Shown here: one piece after another, positions 9,094 to 17,194 of the stretch | Numbering within the stretch: the stretch's first letter is position 1 | Layout: each line of letters starts with the position of its first letter | DNA from: Paenibacillus radicis (ex Gao et al. 2016) | GTDB taxonomy: Bacteria; Bacillota; Bacilli; Paenibacillales; Paenibacillaceae | Length of the DNA stretch: 64,000 bases | Assembly: GCF_014641555.1 (NCBI RefSeq) | Contig: NZ_BMHY01000009.1 | Span: 62,001-126,000 of the forward strand | Reading direction: 5' to 3' | The notes under the pieces: model-generated | What the model was told of the DNA's origin: nothing | The model's input: the letters and a program-made list of their open reading frames with translations, nothing else | Databases searched by the model: none | Position numbers and translations under genes: made by a program

Positions 9094-9885
9094 TTATCGT
9101 AATGGCGCTGCCCCTCCAGGCTGGAGCAATATTTGCGGAACCCCCGTTGCCGGATGGACTACAATTGTTGCGCTTGCACCATAAACACTCCGTATGAGCG
9201 ATTCATTCAATACTTCCTTAGGCGGCCCGGAAGCCGCGAGGCCCCCTTCATGCAAAACGAGCAATTGATCACAGTACAAAGCCGCCAAATTCAAATCATG
9301 CAGAACGGCGATAACGGTCAATTCCCGTTCCCGCTGCCAAGCTTGAACCGTATCCAGCAAATGGATCTGGTATCCGATATCGAGATAAGTTGTCGGCTCG
9401 TCAAGCAAAATCAATTCTGCTTCCTGCACCATAACTTTTGCGAGCGCTGCCCGCTGCCGTTCACCGCCGCTCAATCTCTCCAGCGGCCTATTCTGCAAAG
9501 CGGTGAGTCCCATCGCCTCCAGCGCCCGGTCAACCAGAACCGCCGGATCATTCTTCTCGTCGCCGAACCAGTTCTGATAAGGATATCTGCCCATGCCAAC
9601 CACTTCACGCACTGTAAAAGCGGCCGGAGGCAGTCCCCCTTGCTGCAGCACAGCCAGCTTGCGGGCAAGCTGCTTGGCCGCATAGCTATCCAGCGGTTTC
9701 CCCGCCAGCATCACTTCCCCCGAAGTTGGCTTTGCTGCCCCAGACAGCAACTGCAACAGCGTCGATTTGCCAACACCGTTCGGACCGATAATACCGTAGA
9801 AGCGGCCCGTCTGAAACGTGTGCGTCACGTTGCTAAGGATGAGACGGTTATGTATTCTTTTCGTCAAATGTTTCGCCTCAATCAT
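9094..9885 (-). CDS. Corrinoid (BtuD/FecE-type) ABC transporter ATPase
   Basis: ATP-binding subunit that energises the BtuC-like permease. Walker A GPNGVGKST (residues ~34-42), Q-loop LQQGG, signature LSGGERQR, Walker B LILLDEPTTYLD, and switch histidine in VLHDLN. 263 aa. ATG has AGGAGG 7 bases upstream and overlaps the permease stop in an ATGA. The family also includes iron-siderophore and haem ATPases; assignment to corrinoids rests on the operon. Confidence 0.9.
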   Translation of the reverse strand: MIEAKHLTKRIHNRLILSNVTHTFQTGRFYGIIGPNGVGKSTLLQLLSGAAKPTSGEVMLAGKPLDSYAAKQLARKLAVLQQGGLPPAAFTVREVVGMGRYPYQNWFGDEKNDPAVLVDRALEAMGLTALQNRPLERLSGGERQRAALAKVMVQEAELILLDEPTTYLDIGYQIHLLDTVQAWQRERELTVIAVLHDLNLAALYCDQLLVLHEGGLAASGPPKEVLNESLIRSVYGASATIVVHPATGVPQILLQPGGAAPLR

Positions 9886-10919
9886 GCCGTATCCTCCTGA
9901 CTGCGCTTGCTTCTATAAAGCAGATAGGCAAAAAACGGCGCCCCGATCAAAGCGGTTACAACGCCAAGAGGAATTTCTCTCGGGCTAAGCGCCATCCGGG
10001 CAAGCGTATCGGCCCAAAGGACGAATATGCCGCCTCCGATAGCCGATAGCGGAATTAAGAGACGGTAGTCCGGCCCAACTATGAGACGTATTAGATGCGG
10101 AATAACGAGTCCTACGAAGCCGATAACACCCGATACAGATACGGCTGCAGCGGTCAGCAGCGTAGAGCCGATAAGTACGATCAGCTTCGTCCGCTCCACC
10201 CGGATGCCAAGATGCGAGGCATGCCTTTCGCCAAGTACCAGCAGATTAAGCGGATTGGCATACACAAACAGCAGAGGCAGTCCAATAAGCAGAAATGGAA
10301 GAAGAATGTAAACATGGCCCCATGATTTCAAAGCCAGCGAGCCCATAAGCCAGAACAAGATTTGATTGACGACGCCGTTCGACATCGACACCATAAGAGA
10401 TACGAATGCTCCCAGAAATGACTGTACAATAACGCCGGACAAAATCAGCGTCTCCAGCTGCATCCCCGACCGGCCTCGCGACAACCAAATGACACCAAAC
10501 AAGGTAACGACACCCGTCGCAAACGCGACTGCGGGAATCGTCCACATCCCGATCAGCGTTTGATAGCCGAACAAAATCATATAAGCCGCGCCAACCGAGC
10601 TGCCCGATGCTACGCCCAGCGTATAGGGCTCCGCCAACGGGTTGCGCAGCACACCTTGGAACCCTGCCCCAGCCAGCGCCAGACAAGCGCCAACGAGAAC
10701 GGCCAGCAATACGCGGGAAAGCCGGACTTGTGTGATCACGGCGACATCTCCCGCGCTCCAGGCTTGACCGGAATCGGCTCCTCCAATTAACTGATGCCAT
10801 AGAATGCCCCATACGTCCTTTAACGATATGCCGGCAGAGCCGATAGACAAGCTGACGAGCATAGAAACAGCAAGAAGGAGCAAAGCTGCTCCTCCATAGC
10901 TAAACATTTTACGCTTCAT
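9882..10919 (-). CDS. btuC: Corrinoid (BtuC/FecCD-type) ABC transporter permease
   Basis: Type II importer permease, ~10 membrane helices in 345 aa. Family markers are ALAGAGFQGVLRNPLAEPYTLGVASG (residues ~82-107) and the coupling helix region VSGVIGFVGLVIPHLIRLIVG. It starts 3 bp after btuF. No strong ribosome binding site is visible, which suggests coupling to btuF translation. Substrate inferred from the cob genes downstream. Confidence 0.9.
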   Translation of the reverse strand: MKRKMFSYGGAALLLLAVSMLVSLSIGSAGISLKDVWGILWHQLIGGADSGQAWSAGDVAVITQVRLSRVLLAVLVGACLALAGAGFQGVLRNPLAEPYTLGVASGSSVGAAYMILFGYQTLIGMWTIPAVAFATGVVTLFGVIWLSRGRSGMQLETLILSGVIVQSFLGAFVSLMVSMSNGVVNQILFWLMGSLALKSWGHVYILLPFLLIGLPLLFVYANPLNLLVLGERHASHLGIRVERTKLIVLIGSTLLTAAAVSVSGVIGFVGLVIPHLIRLIVGPDYRLLIPLSAIGGGIFVLWADTLARMALSPREIPLGVVTALIGAPFFAYLLYRSKRSQEDTA

Positions 10920-10922
10920 CGG

Positions 10923-11906
10923 TTACTTGACGAGATCCGGATGGATCGCTTTCGCCAGCTCAAGCAGGCCATCCGCAAGTCTTGGACCGACGCGAACGAG
11001 CGGATCTTCCGTCACGGTGAACAGCTGTTTATTTTTCAGCGCATCGATGGTATCCCAGCCCGGACGGCTTTCAATTGCCGCTTTAATCGGGTTAGGTTCT
11101 TCCTTCAGTGCCGGGAAAATAATGATCTGCGGATTCTGCTTCACAACTTCCTCCGCGTTGACTTCATGCCAGCTAGGCGTAGCAGCCGCAATGTTCGTAC
11201 CGCCTGCCAAGCTAACCAGCTCGTCCAGGAAAGTGCCAGAGCCTACTGTCCACCCAACTGAAAACTCCAAATAGACCGTTTTTTTCTGTGCATCCTTCAC
11301 GGCATTGACTACTTGCTGCTTCGTTTCACGCATATGACTGGCAACCTCGGCAGCTTCCTCGTTTTTATTGACGATATGGCCGACCTTTTCAATTTTCTCG
11401 ATAGTGGCGTCATAGGTCAACGGATCGGATGCAAAAACAGGAATACCCAATTCGCGGAGCTTCTCAACCGCAGCCGTATTCATGCTGGAGGAAGCGAGTA
11501 CGAGATCCGGGGTCAGAGCCACAACCGCCTCGATATTCGTCGTCATATCGCCAACCTTCGGTTTCGCCGCAGCTTCTTCCGGGTAATTGCTGTATGCATC
11601 AACGCCCGCTACCAAATCCGCGCCGCCAAGCGCATACATAATTTCCGTCTCGCTTGGCACTAGCGTAACGACTTTAGAGGGGGCTTGCTCAAAGGTAAGC
11701 TCCGTTCCGGTGTCATCCTTTATTTTCAGCGGATACTCCGAGGCTGGAGCGGCTTCGCCTTGCTCTACAGCTGCTCCTCCGTTGCCTGCACCAGGAGCAT
11801 TTCCGTTGTTGTTGTCTTTAGCGGCTCCTCCGCAAGCTGCGATTACCAGCAGCATCGCCGTAAGCAGTACGGCCATCATCAGTTTAAACTTGGCATTCAT
11901 CTTCAT
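10923..11906 (-). CDS. btuF: Corrinoid-binding lipoprotein (BtuF-like)
   Basis: Extracytoplasmic solute receptor anchored as a lipoprotein. Signal peptide with lipobox VIAAC (Cys at about residue 25), a Gly/Asn-rich linker, then a class III binding fold: APSKVVTLVPSETEIMYALG is the usual BtuF/FhuD entry strand, and the long backbone helix lies near residues 185-205. 327 aa. ATG at 11906 with GGAG 10 bases upstream. First gene of the operon, downstream of a ~175-base leader with a terminator. Confidence 0.88.
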   Translation of the reverse strand: MKMNAKFKLMMAVLLTAMLLVIAACGGAAKDNNNGNAPGAGNGGAAVEQGEAAPASEYPLKIKDDTGTELTFEQAPSKVVTLVPSETEIMYALGGADLVAGVDAYSNYPEEAAAKPKVGDMTTNIEAVVALTPDLVLASSSMNTAAVEKLRELGIPVFASDPLTYDATIEKIEKVGHIVNKNEEAAEVASHMRETKQQVVNAVKDAQKKTVYLEFSVGWTVGSGTFLDELVSLAGGTNIAAATPSWHEVNAEEVVKQNPQIIIFPALKEEPNPIKAAIESRPGWDTIDALKNKQLFTVTEDPLVRVGPRLADGLLELAKAIHPDLVK

Positions 11907-12083
11907 TTCAATTACACTCCTTAATTCCTGTTAGTCGTTATTAATTCACACAAAAAAAGCATTTTCGGCTTCTGTGCCGGAAATGCTGTTCGCCCGTTGC
12001 ATAGGCAAAAGACAGGCCTTCATTCCAACACCAACCTAGTCCAGAAGGCAATAGCGTCATCATAAATGCTATGAAATTATAAC
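11907..12083 (-). promoter_or_regulatory. Structured leader of the corrinoid operon (possible attenuator; no B12 box seen)
   Basis: From the predicted transcription start (~12083) to the btuF ATG. It contains a small stem (ATAGC/GCTAT), a GCCTTC/GAAGGC stem with a 22-base loop, then an intrinsic terminator 35 bases before the ribosome binding site region. A 40-codon open frame (ATG 12063 to stop 11941) runs through the terminator but has no ribosome binding site. The usual B12-box and CCGCCACTG-like core of cobalamin riboswitches are not visible. Sensing of a corrinoid by an unusual element is inference. Confidence 0.5.
11951..11987 (-). terminator. Intrinsic terminator inside the btuF leader
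   Basis: A 12-bp stem with one mismatch (AGCATTTCCGGC / GCCGAAAATGCT), 6-base loop, then seven U residues on the minus-strand transcript. It lies 5' of the operon, where a terminator only makes sense as an attenuator or as a stop for upstream transcription. Confidence 0.8.
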
Positions 12084-12089
12084 GTAGCT

Positions 12090-12118
12090 ACTATAACATT
12101 CCATTTAAGCCTTGTCTA
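12090..12118 (-). promoter_or_regulatory. Promoter for btuF operon
   Basis: Minus strand TAGACA, 17-base spacer, TATAGT. A second -10-like TATAAT lies 14 bases further downstream (12076-12081) without a good -35. Confidence 0.55.
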
Positions 12119-12137
12119 TGTTTTGAAGCAGCTTGGC

Positions 12138-12181
12138 TTTGACTGAGCTTTGGCTGAGCTTTGACTGAGCTTTGGCTTAAC
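12138..12181. repeat. 11-bp tandem repeat (4 units) over the copA stop codon
   Basis: Four consecutive units of TTTGRCTGAGC alternating A/G at position 5, the last degenerate (TTTGGCTTAAC) and containing the copA stop on the opposite strand. No hairpin or terminator function is obvious. Confidence 0.85.
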
Positions 12182-14414
12182 TGTGGCCTAGCGCCCGTCT
12201 CAGTCTGCCGTTTAAACGAAGCGCGTTGCCCACCACCGATACTGAGCTGAAAGCCATTGCCGTCCCGGCCATCCATGGCTGGAGCATGCCATAGGCGGCA
12301 AACGGAATAATAAGCGCATTGTAAATGAAGGCGAAGGTCAGATTTTGCCGTACGTTGCGCACGGTCAGACGGCTAATGAGTACTGCCTCCGGTATCGCGG
12401 TCATCCGAGGCTGGAGCAGCGTTAAATGTCCTGCTGTTAACGCTGCCTCCGTTCCATCTCCCATCGCCATACCGACGTCGGATGCAGCTAGAGCTGGCGC
12501 ATCGTTCCAGCCGTCTCCGGCCATGCCGACGCATCTTCCTCCCGCCTGCAGCTTGCGCACCAGCTCCAGCTTATCTTCGGGGAGAAGCGAGGCATACACT
12601 TTATCTATGCCCGCTTCCTTCGCCGCTCCAAGTGCCGGCGCCAAGTGATCGCCTGTCGCCAGGATAACCGCGACGCCCGCCCTCTTTAAGCGGGAGATCG
12701 CCTCTCTTGCGTTCGGCTTTACCGTATCGGTAAAAGACATGGCTCCGGCTATTTTACCATCGTCGATAACATATAGCACCGTCTCGCCCGCCCGCTCCCG
12801 CTCATTGGCAAACAAGGCAACTCCGCCGGATAGTTGCAGGTGCAGCTTTTCTATTAGCCATGCAGCATTGCCAACACCAACCTGCCTGTTCTCGACCGTT
12901 GCCTCCACTCCTTTGGCACTCGTGTAAACGAATTGCTCTGCCGAAGGAAGAACAAGTCCCATCTTGTCCGACTCCGTAACGATCGCTTTAGCCAGCGGAT
13001 GAGCGGAATGGAACTCTACCGCAGCGGCAAGTCGTATAACCGCGGATTTGCTGCCGTTATGAGCATAAACCTGGCGGATGCGTGGCTTTCCTTCCGTCAA
13101 CGTGCCGGTTTTGTCCAAAATGATCGTATTTACTTGTGCTAAACGCTCCAACGCACCGGCCTCTTTCACCACGACACCTTTCTTCGCTAGACGGCCAGTA
13201 GCTACAACTAATGAGATTGGCGTGGCAAGCCCTAATGCGCAAGGGCATGCGACGAGAACGACGGCAACAGAGCAGCGGAACGCTTGCTCCCAGTTGCCCG
13301 GTACAAAAATGAAAAACCAGGCTAGAAACGTAAGCGCAGCAAGCAGCAGCATGGCCGGTACGAACCACCCTGACACTTTATCTACTTGCCTTTGAATAGC
13401 CGATTTATTGCGTTGTGCTTGCCGGACAAGCTCACTGATCCGGTTCAACATGGTGGAATGACCCGCCGCTTCCGTACGGATTCGAAGCGGGTGTCTGCCG
13501 TTGACCGTACCTGCCCATACGCGGTCGCCCGCATACTTCGCGGCAGGCAGACTTTCGCCTGTCAGCAGCGACTCGTTTACGTCGGATTCGCCCTTCGTGA
13601 TGACGCCATCGACGGGGATTGTCTCCCCGGGATTGACGAGAACGTAGTCGCCGATGCGAACGAACTCCGTCTTAATTTCCATCGGCGTGCCTGCCCGCTC
13701 GACGAGGACCGTCTCATTTTTCAGTTTGCCATAGCCGGCGGCGCTGTCTTGGGCTCTGGACGTAGCATTGACCTCTATAAATTTGCCTAGCAGCACCGCC
13801 GTCATGACTACAGCCGAGGTTTCGAAATATAGCGGCAGTTCATGTGCTGCGGCAAGCGGGAATCCGGCTGACAGCACAATGTAATGACTGTAAAAATAAG
13901 CGGCCGACGTACCGACCGCAACAAGAACGTCCATATTGGCGGAACGCGCCCGCAGCGCTTGATAAGCGCCATAGTAGAACGGCATGCCGATGACAAATTG
14001 GATCACCGTAGCTAAACCGAGCTGCAGCCAAGGATTAGTTAGAATTGCTGGCAGCTGCACAGCTCCCGTAAAAGAAAGATGCTGCACCATCGCTGCAAGC
14101 AGCGGAATTGTCAGCAAAGCGGAAAAAATTAAACGGATAAACAAGGAACGGCGTTCCTTGTCCAGCCCTTCCTTTGCTTTTTCGGGTACAGAAGGCTGAA
14201 AGCCGATTTGCTTGATTTTATCGGCGATTTGAGCAGGCTCGATTAAGTGAGGCGCATATTGAATCCAGGCCGTGCGTGCCGGGTAGCTGACTGCAACCTC
14301 CTCTACGCCGGCTAGCCTACCTACCGTTTTCTCTATTCTTGCGGCACATGCTGTACAGCTCATCCCCTGTATGGCATAATCTATCGTCACGCTTTGCAGC
14401 TCTGCATTGTCCAA
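12177..14414 (-). CDS. copA: Copper-exporting P1B-type ATPase
   Basis: Cu(I) efflux pump in the cytoplasmic membrane. In order: one heavy-metal-associated domain (GMSCTAC, Cys 20 and 23), eight membrane helices, TGES actuator motif (LLTGESLPA), the CPC metal site in [11 protein letters not shown], phosphorylation site [15 protein letters not shown] histidine-proline motif, hinge [10 protein letters not shown], and YN / MxxSS ligand motifs in the last helices, which mark Cu(I) specificity. 745 aa. The hinge has Trp where GDGINDAP is usual. Start is TTG at 14414 with only a weak upstream site; an ATG 7 bases earlier is out of frame. No copZ or csoR neighbour is present. Confidence 0.95.
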   Translation of the reverse strand: MDNAELQSVTIDYAIQGMSCTACAARIEKTVGRLAGVEEVAVSYPARTAWIQYAPHLIEPAQIADKIKQIGFQPSVPEKAKEGLDKERRSLFIRLIFSALLTIPLLAAMVQHLSFTGAVQLPAILTNPWLQLGLATVIQFVIGMPFYYGAYQALRARSANMDVLVAVGTSAAYFYSHYIVLSAGFPLAAAHELPLYFETSAVVMTAVLLGKFIEVNATSRAQDSAAGYGKLKNETVLVERAGTPMEIKTEFVRIGDYVLVNPGETIPVDGVITKGESDVNESLLTGESLPAAKYAGDRVWAGTVNGRHPLRIRTEAAGHSTMLNRISELVRQAQRNKSAIQRQVDKVSGWFVPAMLLLAALTFLAWFFIFVPGNWEQAFRCSVAVVLVACPCALGLATPISLVVATGRLAKKGVVVKEAGALERLAQVNTIILDKTGTLTEGKPRIRQVYAHNGSKSAVIRLAAAVEFHSAHPLAKAIVTESDKMGLVLPSAEQFVYTSAKGVEATVENRQVGVGNAAWLIEKLHLQLSGGVALFANERERAGETVLYVIDDGKIAGAMSFTDTVKPNAREAISRLKRAGVAVILATGDHLAPALGAAKEAGIDKVYASLLPEDKLELVRKLQAGGRCVGMAGDGWNDAPALAASDVGMAMGDGTEAALTAGHLTLLQPRMTAIPEAVLISRLTVRNVRQNLTFAFIYNALIIPFAAYGMLQPWMAGTAMAFSSVSVVGNALRLNGRLRRALGHS

Positions 14415-14693
14415 CTCTCATACACCCGCTTTCCGTCCGCCTCCCAACGACAGCAAGCAAGGCTGAGGCGGGAGAACGGCAAACATGTCCTGCCTCATCT
14501 ATATGTCGGACAGGCCGGAGTCATGAATGCTCGGCGGAAAAACATGCGGCATTGAAGCAATTTATGTTGGAGATGCCGGTGCGAAACCCTCTCCTGCGGC
14601 CAGTAAGAAAATCCAGTATCGTGGCAATTCATTCACGAGAGCGAACCCCGACTCAGTAAATACCTCGAATAAACCCGCTCCAAGCAGCTCCAC
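14415..14693. other. Intergenic spacer between copA and the repeat array
   Basis: No gene supported. The last ~130 bases contain isolated GCGAA words and may be a decayed edge of the array; otherwise nothing recognised. Confidence 0.4.
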
Positions 14694-15577
14694 CGAAGCA
14701 CATTCGCTATTTAGTGAAGTAACTTTCGCTGTACGAGTCCCTGGCAGCACCCGCCTACCATGCAGCGAATCTAGCTTCGCTACTCGTGAACCTTGGTTCG
14801 CCAATTGCGAAAATAGATTCGCTATGAGGTACAGCCAACTAGTTCTTGCCGAGATTAACGAATTTACCTTCGTTATTTTGCGAACCTGCTTCGCTGCACG
14901 ACCAGCATGCAGCTGGCCGCAGCACGTATCGAGCTTATTCGAACGAAGAAACGATTCCTCTCCCTTACAACGAAGCACATTCGCTATTTAGTGAAGCAAC
15001 TTTCGCTGTACGAGTACCTGCCAGCACCCGCCTACCATCCAGCGAATCTAGCTTCGCTACTCATGAACCTTGGTTCTCCAATTGCGAAACTAGATTCGCT
15101 ATCATGTACAGCCAGCTATTTCTCGTCGCGATTAACGAATTTGCCTTCGTTATTTTGCGAACCTGCTTCGCTGCACGACCAGCATGCAGCTGGCCGCAAC
15201 ACGATCGAGCTTATTCGAACGAAGAAACGATTCCTCTCCTTTACAACGAAGCACATTCGCTATTTAGTGAAGTAACTTTCGCTGTACGAGTACCTGCCAG
15301 CATCCGCCTACCATCCAGCGAATCTAGCTTCGCTACTCGTGAACCTTGGTTCGCCAATTGCGAAAATAGATTCGCTATGAGGTACAGCCAGCTATTTCTC
15401 GTCGCGATTAACGAATTTATCTTCGTTATTTTGCGAACCTGCTTCGCTGCACGACCAGCATGCGGCTTGCCGCAGCACGTATCGAGCTTAGTCGAACGAA
15501 GAGACTGTTTCTCGCCGTAACAACGAAGCAAATTCGCCATTTAGTGAAGTAACTTTGCTGTACGAGTACCTGCCAGC
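14694..15577. repeat. Tandem array of a ~277-bp hairpin-rich repeat (three full units, one partial)
   Basis: Units begin with CGAAGCACATTCGC-like sequence at 14694, 14971, 15247 and 15524 (periods 277, 276, 277). The three full copies differ only at scattered positions; the fourth stops after ~54 bases. Each unit is itself made of small inverted repeats of the form RCGAA-N5/6-TTCGY. In the third unit they lie at 15317-15334 (AGCGAA/TTCGCT), 15360-15375, 15409-15428 (TAACGAA/TTCGTTA, 7 bp) and 15433-15447, plus GAACC-TT-GGTTC between them. Both strands carry long open frames, but no ribosome binding site or conserved start precedes them, so the array is treated as non-coding. A further partial unit lies at 16208-16500. 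Confidence 0.9.
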
Positions 15578-15773
15578 GAAACATGGTAAACTTCTCCTAT
15601 GAGAACCGCTGGCAATAGCCAAGACTGTGTGTCAATTTCAACTACTTCACTGATTTCTGTTTCCAGCCACTATGTGAGAATTTGATGGAACAGTAGCAGA
15701 AGTAGCTGCTTTATTTATATCAAAACAAATAGAGTAAAAGAAATCTTGGTTTCATTTGAGGAGGATGAAATTA

Positions 15774-16058
15774 TTGAAAATCAACAAGAAGTATAAATAT
15801 TGGCTTTTTAATTTTGACAAATCAAATAAAGAAAACACATGCCCTGATGAAAATAATAGGAAATGTATTGCTGCGATTTGGGATGATGAATGGCGCGGAA
15901 TTGAACTACTGGATAAGTCCGATGTTGAATTGAAGGACTATTTGACTCAAGTGATTGATGATTACAATGTATACACAGGTGAAAAAATAAATAGCAATTT
16001 AATTGAACTTGCTATAGCAGAGATGAAGAAAATTAAAGAAGAGCAAAATTTAGTTTAA
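15774..16058 (+). CDS. Small AT-rich hypothetical protein inside the repeat array
   Basis: A 94-residue protein of unknown function. GAGGAGG (15758-15764) directly abuts an ATG at 15765, but a TTG at 15774 sits 9 bases away, the ideal distance, and is taken as start (MKINKKYKYW...). Features: a basic aromatic N-terminus, two cysteines (TCPD, RKCIAA), a WDDEW cluster near the middle and an acidic/lysine-rich helical C-terminus. No signal peptide or membrane helix. Its codons are much richer in A/T than those of the surrounding genes, and it sits between two halves of the repeat array. Both suggest recent acquisition. No recognised family; a small cytoplasmic accessory or immunity-type protein is possible but unsupported. 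Confidence 0.65.
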   Translation: MKINKKYKYWLFNFDKSNKENTCPDENNRKCIAAIWDDEWRGIELLDKSDVELKDYLTQVIDDYNVYTGEKINSNLIELAIAEMKKIKEEQNLV

Positions 16059-16108
16059 TAAAAACCTCTGTTTCATGTACTAGTACCTTGACCTCAATCA
16101 TTTTAGAT

Positions 16109-16145
16109 CTCCCCTATTCGCACAGAAGAATATGGGAGGGTTTTC
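16109..16145 (+). terminator. Intrinsic terminator after the small orphan gene
   Basis: 11-bp stem with one mismatch (CTCCCCTATTC / GAATATGGGAG), 8-base loop, followed by GGTTTT. Lies 50 bp after the orphan stop. Confidence 0.6.
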
Positions 16146-16207
16146 CAATGCCAAAAAAAATACAAGATTGAGTTGAGCGTCATGGGACGTGAGTATATCA
16201 ATCAAAT

Positions 16208-16500
16208 TTGCTTTCTGCACGACGAGCCTGCGGCTGGAGGCAATGCGTATCAAGCTTGTTCGGACGAACAACTTCTCCTCTGTCCTTCAACGAAGCACAT
16301 TCGTTATTTAGTGAAGCAACTTTCGCTGTAGGAGTCCCTGCCAGCACCCGCCTACCCTCCAGCGAATGTAGCTTCGCTACTCGTGAACTTAGGTTCTCCA
16401 ATTGCGAATCTAGCTTCGCTATTAGGAACACCCAACCACAATTCATCGCAATTAACGAATTTACTTTCCCTATTTTACGAACCGGCTTCGCTGCACCAAT
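16208..16500. repeat. Diverged continuation of the hairpin-repeat array
   Basis: 16208-16290 matches the tail of a ~277-bp unit with several changes. 16291-16500 matches the first ~207 bases of the next unit (CGAAGCACATTCG start, AGCGAATgTAGCTTCGCT at 16361-16378, GCGAATCTAGCTTCGC, TTAACGAATTTACTTTCcct). Same orientation as the left block, more diverged than those copies are from each other. Confidence 0.85.
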
Positions 16501-16510
16501 AGATAGCTGA

Positions 16511-16552
16511 AAACCCCCGGCATCTTGCATAAATGCAAGACGCAGGGGGTTC
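16511..16552 (-). terminator. Intrinsic terminator of the rhodanese gene
   Basis: AACCCCC ... TCTTGCAT/ATGCAAGA ... GGGGGTT double-stem hairpin followed on the minus strand by TTTTC. Lies 23 bp past the rhodanese stop. Confidence 0.7.
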
Positions 16553-16574
16553 TACGAAGCTCTAAATAAACGAT

Positions 16575-16883
16575 TTACGCGCCGAATTCGACTTCGCCCT
16601 GCCATTGAAGCATGCCGCCAGTCATATTCGTCACCTTATAGCCTTGCGCCTGCAAAAACTCGCAAGCTCTGCCGCTGCGGTTGCCGCTGCGGCACACGAT
16701 GATAAGATCAGCATCTTTCTCCAGCTCATTAACACGCTCTTGAAGCTCAGACAGCGGAAGGCTGCTTGCCTCTTTAATATGTCCGGACTCCCATTCGTCG
16801 ATCTCACGCACGTCGATCAAATTAAGCTGCTTACCTTCGTTTAATAATGCTTCAACCTCTTCAGGTGTAATTTCTGGATACAT
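16575..16883 (-). CDS. Single-domain rhodanese
   Basis: Small sulfur-handling protein with one rhodanese domain. The catalytic loop is CRSGNRSGRA (Cys near residue 65), preceded by the LIDVREIDEWESGHI motif and followed by NMTGGMLQWQG. About 102 aa. Start: the homologous N-terminus is MYPEITPEE at 16883, with AAGGG about 12 bases upstream. In-frame ATGs at 16895 and 16928 add a basic stretch, but one touches the AAGGG site and the other has no site. Physiological sulfur donor/acceptor unknown. Confidence 0.9.
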   Translation of the reverse strand: MYPEITPEEVEALLNEGKQLNLIDVREIDEWESGHIKEASSLPLSELQERVNELEKDADLIIVCRSGNRSGRACEFLQAQGYKVTNMTGGMLQWQGEVEFGA

Positions 16884-17194
16884 GCTATTCGTCATTCCCT
16901 TCAATTTTTCTCGCAATTTGCGTCTCATATTGTGAAAATGCGGAGGATTGGCCCAAGCCCCGGGACTCCATCACCATCCGGTATCACAGACGCTCATTGA
17001 TCCGGCGATTTAACGCTTCCCGCTCCGGGCCATCGCTTCTTGAATACGCTGCTCGACAAGAGTGGACATCCAATCCATCGCCATCACTTCTTCTCTTGCA
17101 TTGTATCGCTAGGCGCAGTCACTGTCCAGCCGTCTCTTTTCCCCATCAAAAACATCCAGCTTTGGAGCAGGCAAGTTCAGAAAGCTTCCTGCCA

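Noticed and set aside
11941-12063. Leader peptide gene in the btuF leader
   Set aside because: 40 codons are open but no ribosome binding site precedes the ATG pair and the frame runs through the terminator; mentioned but not called.
11907-12083. Standard cobalamin riboswitch
   Set aside because: B12 box and conserved core not found and the leader is too short; recorded only as an unknown leader.
14846-15520. Long plus-strand open frame (224 codons) across the repeat units
   Set aside because: Lies wholly in the palindromic array, no ribosome binding site, and frames on both strands are open for the same structural reason; kept as repeat.
14694-16500. CRISPR array
   Set aside because: Repeat units are ~277 bp, contiguous and without unique spacers, and no cas gene is present.
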